Shown here one piece after another: positions 11,614 to 16,367 of a stretch of 16,367 nt of DNA. This stretch comes from Halicephalobus mephisto. Its lineage: Eukaryota; Nematoda; Chromadorea; Rhabditida; Panagrolaimidae. The stretch lies in the NCBI GenBank assembly GCA_009193035.1, contig SWDT01000529.1, forward strand, positions 1-16,367. Reading direction: 5' to 3'. The notes under the pieces are model-generated. The model did no database searches. It saw only the letters and a list, made by a program, of their open reading frames with translations, and was not told the DNA's origin. Every line of letters begins with the position of its first letter. Position 1 is the first letter of the stretch. The position numbers were made by a program, and so were the translations under genes.

Positions 11614-12179
11614 ATGGCTAGATATATCATTTGGATTTTCCCCCTGGCCGTTGCTGCTATGGCTAATGATCTGCCCGATCTTGTTACTCCTTCATGTAAG
11701 ACTATTTTTGTAATAAAATAATAATTTTCTTCACAGTGCTAATCCCGGGCCCCAAAATCGACTGTCAACTCCTTGGTGATGGAAACTACGGCTATGGCTG
11801 TTCTTCGACTTTTTACCAATGTGCTCATGGTCGTCTTTATCCCATTAAATGTCCTGGGAGATTTTTCTTCAATCCCGCTGACAATGCTTGTGAAGAAGAA
11901 TCAAAAATTGAAGTCTGCCGATCTGGAATCAAGGAGAATCCCACAGTGATCAAGGTTTTCGGACACTTTAGTTGCGACGACAAGCCTCAGGGGCTTTATT
12001 TCCTCGCTTGCAGTGGAGCTTATGCTTACTGCGATGGATTAGGCTATAGAAGAGACCGCAATTGCCCTCCTGGAACAGCTCTGGATGAAAAACGACAAGC
12101 TTGTGACTGGACGCAGAATATCAGAGCTTGCAACAAGAACATAAAAGCTGACGAAGATTCTTCGACTGTTGAATCATAA
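11614..12179 (+). CDS. Secreted protein with two peritrophin-A (CBM14) chitin-binding domains
   Basis: Exons 11614-11695 and 11737-12179 (phase 1) give 174 residues. A signal peptide covers 1 to about 17 (ARYIIWIFPLAVAAMA). Domain 1 has six cysteines, C37, C49, C56, C66, C79 and C88, around the aromatic core (FYQCAHGRLYPIKCPGRFFF, then NPADNAC). Domain 2 has C107, C119, C126, C137, C150 and C159 (YFLACSGAYAYCDG, NCPPGTALDEKRQAC). Both match the CBM14 pattern of six spaced cysteines with aromatic residues before the third. Family knowledge: such proteins bind chitin in eggshell, pharyngeal cuticle or gut lining. Tissue is not shown here. The last 15 residues are acidic and Ser-rich. The ATG is preceded by TTCCAG at 11594-11599, a possible trans-splice acceptor. 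Confidence 0.93.
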
Positions 12180-12196
12180 ATTTTTTATTTTAATTG

Positions 12197-12202
12197 AATA
12201 AA
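12197..12202 (+). terminator. Poly(A) signal of the CBM14 gene
   Basis: AATAAA lies 17 nt after the stop codon, so the 3' UTR is very short. Confidence 0.65.
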
Positions 12203-12660
12203 AATATGGCATCTGGTTGATAAATCAATGCCGACTGAAAACCCAAAATTTAATACTTTGAATTCATCAAATTTCTCTAAATTAAAAACTTTCTAACAGA
12301 TCGTTCAAGTGAATTTCTTCCTATAAAAATTGGTGAGGTGAATAATCAGTACAGTATTCTTGTTAAATGCAATGTTTTTGAAATGTAGTCACCTTGAATG
12401 AAGTTTTTTCTCTTTTCAAAGTATAGAAATTAGAAAATAATGAAAAATTAAAGGCTACACACAAAAAACGTAACTTTTGGTTTAGTAACAAATGCAAATC
12501 GTCACTATTAAATTGCTGTTTTTGTCACAGACACCAAATTTTCATGAAAAATGTGGCGATTGTATTCTAATTCCAACAGCTGATTCTATGTAACTGTAGG
12601 GTAGCTCACGTGATATTCAGTGTTCATTGGATATTTATTATGTTTATCAAAAATTGTCGA
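12203..12660. other. Intergenic sequence, CBM14 gene to receptor promoter
   Basis: AT-rich. I see no gene. Weakly inverted words occur (CAAATCGTCAC near 12496, GTGGCGATTG near 12552), too short to call an element. Confidence 0.4.
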
Positions 12661-12665
12661 GTGAT

Positions 12666-12673
12666 TATAAATA
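12666..12673 (+). promoter_or_regulatory. TATA box of receptor copy 1
   Basis: TATAAATA lies about 75 nt before the conserved upstream mini-ORF. The matching place in copy 2 (about 15403-15419) reads ATTATTAAACATTAGTC, so the box is broken there. A second A/T box, TATATAAAAT, is at 12735-12744. Confidence 0.45.
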
Positions 12674-12746
12674 CTAGTCGTAGTGTTTTTGTTTACCATA
12701 TCATTTTCAATTTATTACTTACTATATATCAAGCTATATAAAATCT

Positions 12747-12764
12747 ATGAAAACCTTCTTGTGA
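12747..12764 (+). promoter_or_regulatory. Five-codon upstream ORF of receptor copy 1
   Basis: ATG AAA ACC TTC TTG TGA (MKTFL). It ends 3 nt before a GTAAGT donor. The paralogue has MKLFS at the same place with the same spacing. It would be in the mRNA leader only if transcription starts upstream and the 5' UTR is cis-spliced. Confidence 0.35.
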
Positions 12765-12767
12765 AGA

Positions 12768-12906
12768 GTAAGTTCTTCCATTTTTACCTTCATTTGTTTC
12801 TCAACAATATTGAATTTTATCTTGTAGTAGATTATTTTTGGTGGAGTCAGATGGCAACCTCGTTTTAATGTGATAATTAATCACAAATTCATTTCTAATT
12901 CTACAG
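12768..12906 (+). other. Putative 5' UTR intron of receptor copy 1
   Basis: GTAAGT donor at 12768 and TTCTACAG acceptor ending 12906, 139 nt long. The paralogue has the same signals and the same length (15612-15750). The acceptor may instead take a spliced leader. The short open frame crossing this region is not conserved. Confidence 0.5.
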
Positions 12907-12991
12907 GTGTAATTGTAAGACACTAAAATCATAAAGTAATAAACTCAGAATTATTACGTCTTTGTAAAAATTCACTTTTTAACTAACCATC

Positions 12992-14340
12992 ATGGCGTCT
13001 CCTGTATTAACTTTGGATGCGCTGAATGGATATTATTGGAGACTCCAAATAAACACTATAACTAATCTCTTTGTGAATTCGATTTGCATTTACTTAATCT
13101 TGAAACACAGTACCAAAGCCATGGGAAATTACAAATATTACATGCTCTATAATGTGGTGTCTACAATGGTTATGGATTTTCACATTACTTGTTTTGAAGG
13201 ATTATTGCTTTTGTTCCCCTATCCCGTGAGTTGTTCAACAGGAGCCCTGAGGCATACAAAACTTTATTATTACAATAGTATGAGTTATGTAAGTTAGAAT
13301 GGAAAACAAAAAAATTAACAATTATTTAGAACATGATCCATTTGACCTTAAGTGCTACTGGATTGTCTGTTTTTATCGGCTTCCTGTACCGTTACCATTC
13401 TCTCCGGAACAATACACAATTCTTCCACACTAAAAAAGCCGCTTTCATCATCGTTGCTGCAGTCATCATTTATCCTTTACCAGCTCTAATTCCGAATTTT
13501 ATGGTTTGGCAGTATTCTGATGCTTATGCCAAGGAATACGCAGCTAGAATGTATCCAGAATATTTCTATATTTTCAATACTATAGCATGTTCGGGGTATT
13601 CTGATGATACTTTAGCTTTTATTTCAATTACAGGAGCTTTGATTTTAATTTCCATTATTGGAATTGCTTGCGCCATCTTTGCTGTTATCAGTATTAAACT
13701 ATTACAATCTGTCAAAAGTTCTCTGACACAAGCCACCTATGCTCTCCATAAACAATTTCTGATTACGTTGTGTTTTCAAATGATTATTCCATTTGTTTGC
13801 CTACTAATTCCGACCTGTACCTTATTTGGAGCTATGCTTGCTGGATCAAAAAATATGTTATGTAAGTAGAATTTAAAAGAATATAATAAAATTTGATAGT
13901 TGTTGCATTTCCTGACAGGACTTTTTTGAATTTAATCTTGATGTGATAATTAGTACTATATCTATAAGCACCGTATTTTTTATATCACAAAATTTGTAAT
14001 GGTATGATGCACAAATATCTAAGATAAAATCATATTTTATTATATAAATAAAAAATGTCCTTTAAAACATTTAAATAGTTTTAATACGGTTTAATGTAAT
14101 TTTTAAAAAAATTAATTTGAATCCTAATCCTTCCGTAGTTAATATAATAGTAATATTTCTGAGGTTATTTCAGTGTGGTCCGAGATTCTGCTGCATGTAA
14201 TGACTCTGCACGCTACTTTGAATGGACTATTAATCATATTTTCTATCAAGCCATACAGAATAGCTCTGAAGAAGTTCTTCAAGATCAAAGTCAAGGAGCC
14301 CGTAATTATCGCCATTTCCATGACAGCTGTGAATCCATGA
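12992..14340 (+). CDS. Serpentine chemoreceptor GPCR, Str superfamily (srh/sri-like), copy 1
   Basis: Exons 12992-13288, 13330-13861 and 14174-14340 keep phase and give 331 residues, the usual size for this class. Seven membrane segments can be placed roughly at residues 23-40, 52-75, 103-122, 137-156, 202-224, 248-270 and 288-306. The pattern NYKYYMLYNVVSTMVMDFHI after TM1 (YKYYML at the start of TM2, Asp in TM2) and the ending TLHATLNGLLIIFSIKPYRI (His, Asn and PYR) are typical of nematode srh/sri receptors. I cannot separate srh from sri with certainty. Family knowledge: such receptors sit in sensory cilia and detect odorants or pheromones. Intron 2 is 312 nt, long against its 41-nt neighbour, and I see nothing coding in it. 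A diverged tandem paralogue starts at 15836. Confidence 0.88.
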
Positions 14341-15440
14341 AATATTAATAATTAAACGACATATGATTTTTAAAAATGACTTGACAAGATCTGTTATAAA
14401 TATAGTTATTTACTTCATTAATTTATTAAAACCTTGTTCCGTTAACAACGTGAATCTGAAGACTAGTGAATGCTCATTTTCATACAACAATGAATATATT
14501 TGTGGAACATTTCAGTAGACTATTAAATTACTGTAGGCACAAGAGACAAAAATAAACCAATGGGTTTAAGAGAATTGTATGGTTCCGCCCAACCAATCGG
14601 TGCTTTGAGAGGCACAACCAATGTGCAAATCTTCTACTTCAACCATGGCCTGATCGATGGTTTTCCAATCTTATATACCGATTAGGAGAAAGATTGATGT
14701 AAAAATGCCACTAATCTCATAAAGGTGTTAAATCAGAAAGTTTAACCATCCATCACACTTAACACAAAGAACGTAAATGTGCCTTCAAAGCTTTATTTAT
14801 TGTGAAATAAAATTTATAACAACTGCTGAGGAATCATATTCTTGTTGTTGAAGTGGAGAACGTCAGTTGTGGATTTCTTTTATTCCAAATTGAAACCATC
14901 GATATGAAGGAAGGGTATGCAATTTTGGGACAGAAATGTCACATAATCTATAAAATATAATTGCTTCCTAGAGTTTATTAAAAATTCTTTATCGAAAATA
15001 AATTTTGATTCTTAGAAGCAGGTGATTAACATCCTACGTTTTCTAGAAAGTTCTTTTGGCCATTTACCTTCAATTTGCAATATTTTTTCGAGAAAGCATA
15101 GGTGAAATCGCAAGATAATGAATGTTTATTAGGTAGCTGTCAAGGAGTTGCAGACGAATTGTGAGTGTTCATGTTTTTTATCATATTATGTTTAAATTAC
15201 TGAGTATCTTATTAGGAAAGAATCTAAATACAGGCAAGTTAGAGAATGCATTTTCGTAGCAAAATTCCCTCGCATCCTTAGAATTAACACACTGGAGTAT
15301 GAACACTGTTGTTAATAGTTGCATTGTTTAGTTGTATTACTAGTTAGCCCACCATTTTTTTCTTATATTTAGTGTACTGTTATTGTTATTTGTTCATCAA
15401 AGATTATTAAACATTAGTCTTTCACTATTTGTATTATAAC
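14341..15440. other. Spacer between the receptor paralogues
   Basis: Mostly AT-rich and without recognised genes. One open stretch on the plus strand (14560-14685, 41 codons from ATG, reading GALRGTTNVQIFYFNHGLID in the middle) has balanced composition and follows a TGTAG acceptor at about 14533-14537. It may be an orphan exon or gene fragment, family unknown. I found no third receptor relic in the rest. Confidence 0.4.
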
Positions 15441-15577
15441 ATACCGTATTTGCTCTAATAGAGACACATCTCTAATAGTAGCACACTCTAACGCATTAAT
15501 CGAAAAATAGTGGCGCACTCTAACAGATCAAGTGAAAAATTGTGGCGCATGTGCCTCTATTAGAGCAAATACGGTAT
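15441..15577. mobile_element. MITE with perfect terminal inverted repeats, TA target
   Basis: A perfect 23-bp inverted pair, 15441-15463 and 15555-15577, bounds 137 bp. Taking TA (15442-15443 and 15575-15576) as the duplicated target, the element is 15444-15574 plus its flanks, starting CCGTATTTGCTCTAATAGAG. TA duplication suggests Tc1/mariner mobilisation. Inside are about three 33-34-bp units on GTGGCGCACTCTAAC (15474, 15508, 15540). No ORF. The corresponding promoter region of receptor copy 1 lacks it, so it inserted after the duplication or was lost from copy 1. Confidence 0.88.
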
Positions 15578-15590
15578 ATTGAGTTATTCT

Positions 15591-15608
15591 ATGAAATTGT
15601 TCTCATGA
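15591..15608 (+). promoter_or_regulatory. Five-codon upstream ORF of receptor copy 2
   Basis: ATG AAA TTG TTC TCA TGA (MKLFS). It starts 14 nt after the MITE's inverted repeat and ends 3 nt before a GTAAGT donor, as in copy 1. Confidence 0.35.
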
Positions 15609-15611
15609 AGA

Positions 15612-15750
15612 GTAAGTTCTTTCATTCTTACGTTCATTTTTCTCTCAATAATGATGAATTCTGTGTTGTGGTAGATTATTTTGAGTGGAGTCAGACGGCA
15701 ACTTTGTTTTAATGTGATAATTAATCACAAACTCATTTCTAATTCTACAG
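15612..15750 (+). other. Putative 5' UTR intron of receptor copy 2
   Basis: GTAAGT donor at 15612 and TTCTACAG acceptor ending 15750. It is 139 nt, the same as copy 1. A block near its 3' end (TTTTAATGTGATAATTAATC) is identical in both copies. Confidence 0.5.
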
Positions 15751-15835
15751 GTGTAATTTCAGGTTTATAAAATCAAAAGTTAATAAATTTGGAATTATTT
15801 TATGGTTGCAAGAATTTACATGTAAACTAACCGTC

Positions 15836-16367
15836 ATGACGTCTCCTGTATTAACTTTGGATGCACTGACTGGATATTACTGGAGACTCCAAATAAACAC
15901 TGTAACTAATCTCTTTGTGAATTCGATTTGCATTTACTTAATCTTGAAGCACAGTACCACAGCTATGAAAAATTACAAATATTACATGCTCTACAATGTG
16001 GTGTCTACGATGGTTATGGACTTTCATCTTACTTGCTTTCATGGATTATTAGTTTTGTTTCCATATCCCATATGTTGCTTGACAGGACCTTTGAAGTACA
16101 CGAATATTTATTATTATAATGCTGTTAGTTATGTAAGTTCAAGTTAAAAAAATAAAAAAACTAATAATTATTCAGGACTCTATCCATTTTACCTTGAGTG
16201 CTACTGGATTGTCTGTCTTGATCGGCTTTCTCTACCGTTACTACTCTCTCCAGAACAATGTACAATTCTTTCACACTAAAAAAGCCGCTTTCATTATTGC
16301 TACTTCTGTTATTATTTATCCCTTACCAGCTCTAGTCCCGAATTTTATCGTGTTTCAGTATTCTGAA
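15836..16367 (+). CDS. Serpentine chemoreceptor GPCR, copy 2 (cut by window end)
   Basis: Exon 1 is 15836-16132 (297 nt, as in copy 1). Exon 2 starts at 16176 and runs off the window. The 163 visible residues cover TM1 to the end of TM4. The start is set by alignment with copy 1 (MTSPVLTL against MASPVLTL); a TTG 30 nt upstream is in frame but is not a start. Membrane segments and the NYKYYML motif are kept. Differences cluster in the segment after TM2 (PICCLTGPLKYTNIYYYN against PVSCSTGALRHTKLYYYN), which is expected to face outside, and at a few TM4 positions. No stop or frameshift appears in the visible part, so the gene looks intact. Same srh/sri-like assignment as copy 1. Confidence 0.85.

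Larger units (their letters stand above)
12664..13861 (+). repeat. Tandem duplication unit, left copy
   Basis: Promoter, leader and the first two coding exons match 15403-16367 (window end). The ATGs are 2,844 bp apart. Similarity begins near the TATA region, about 330 bp upstream of the ATG. Both first coding exons are 297 nt. Proteins agree at about 81 of 99 positions in exon 1, with most changes in the loop after TM2. Confidence 0.8.

Noticed and set aside
12683..12868. 61-codon plus-strand ORF upstream of receptor copy 1
   Set aside because: It crosses the conserved 5' intron, is not open in the paralogue, and is merely hydrophobic AT-rich translation.
15806..15835. N-terminal extension of receptor copy 2 starting MQEFTCKLTV
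   Set aside because: The codon is TTG, not ATG, and the extension is absent from the paralogue.

Overview
The window looks like nematode nuclear DNA. Genes are compact and split by short introns with GTAAGT-like donors and TTTCAG-like acceptors. The intergenic DNA is AT-rich, with foldback elements and degenerate minisatellites. A tandem pair of chemoreceptor GPCR genes of nematode type lies at the right end. I read it as a rhabditid-like nematode; species is not determinable from what I see. All exon models are hand-built from splice signals, phase continuity and family resemblance.

Left block (1-5,800): a four-exon dual-specificity phosphatase of DUSP15/22 type (+) runs tail to tail with a ten-exon TTC39-family TPR protein gene (-, 1171-5378). 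The only canonical poly(A) signal I see for the TTC39 gene lies inside the last coding exon of the phosphatase. A complete three-exon NPC2/ML-domain gene (+) sits inside a 1.4 kb TTC39 intron. Other TTC39 introns hold two adjacent foldback elements and a decayed tRNA-Asp-like sequence with A box, B box and T-run. A possible 48-residue gene lies just upstream of TTC39 on the same strand.

Middle (5,800-10,000): a degenerate AT-rich minisatellite (period about 75 bp, made of two half units) is followed by a five-exon gene for a secreted Gly/His-rich protein with a His6 run, a four-Cys cluster and a possible alternative last exon. A GOLGA7/ERF4-family gene follows 221 bp downstream in the same orientation. 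Next comes a small unrecognised ORF behind a clear TATA box, with a possible frameshift.

Right block (10,000-16,367): a minus-strand coding relic ending in a membrane segment, and a second copy of the repeat found in phosphatase intron 1. Then comes a secreted protein with two chitin-binding peritrophin-A (CBM14) domains. Last are two Str-superfamily GPCR paralogues in tandem, the second cut by the window edge. Their duplication includes about 330 bp of 5' DNA with a 139-nt putative 5' UTR intron and a 5-codon upstream ORF. The downstream copy also carries a 133-bp TA-flanked MITE in its promoter.

I see no integrated pathway linking these genes. The interesting material is architectural: nested and overlapping genes, gene-embedded foldback elements, and the duplicated receptor promoter with its MITE.
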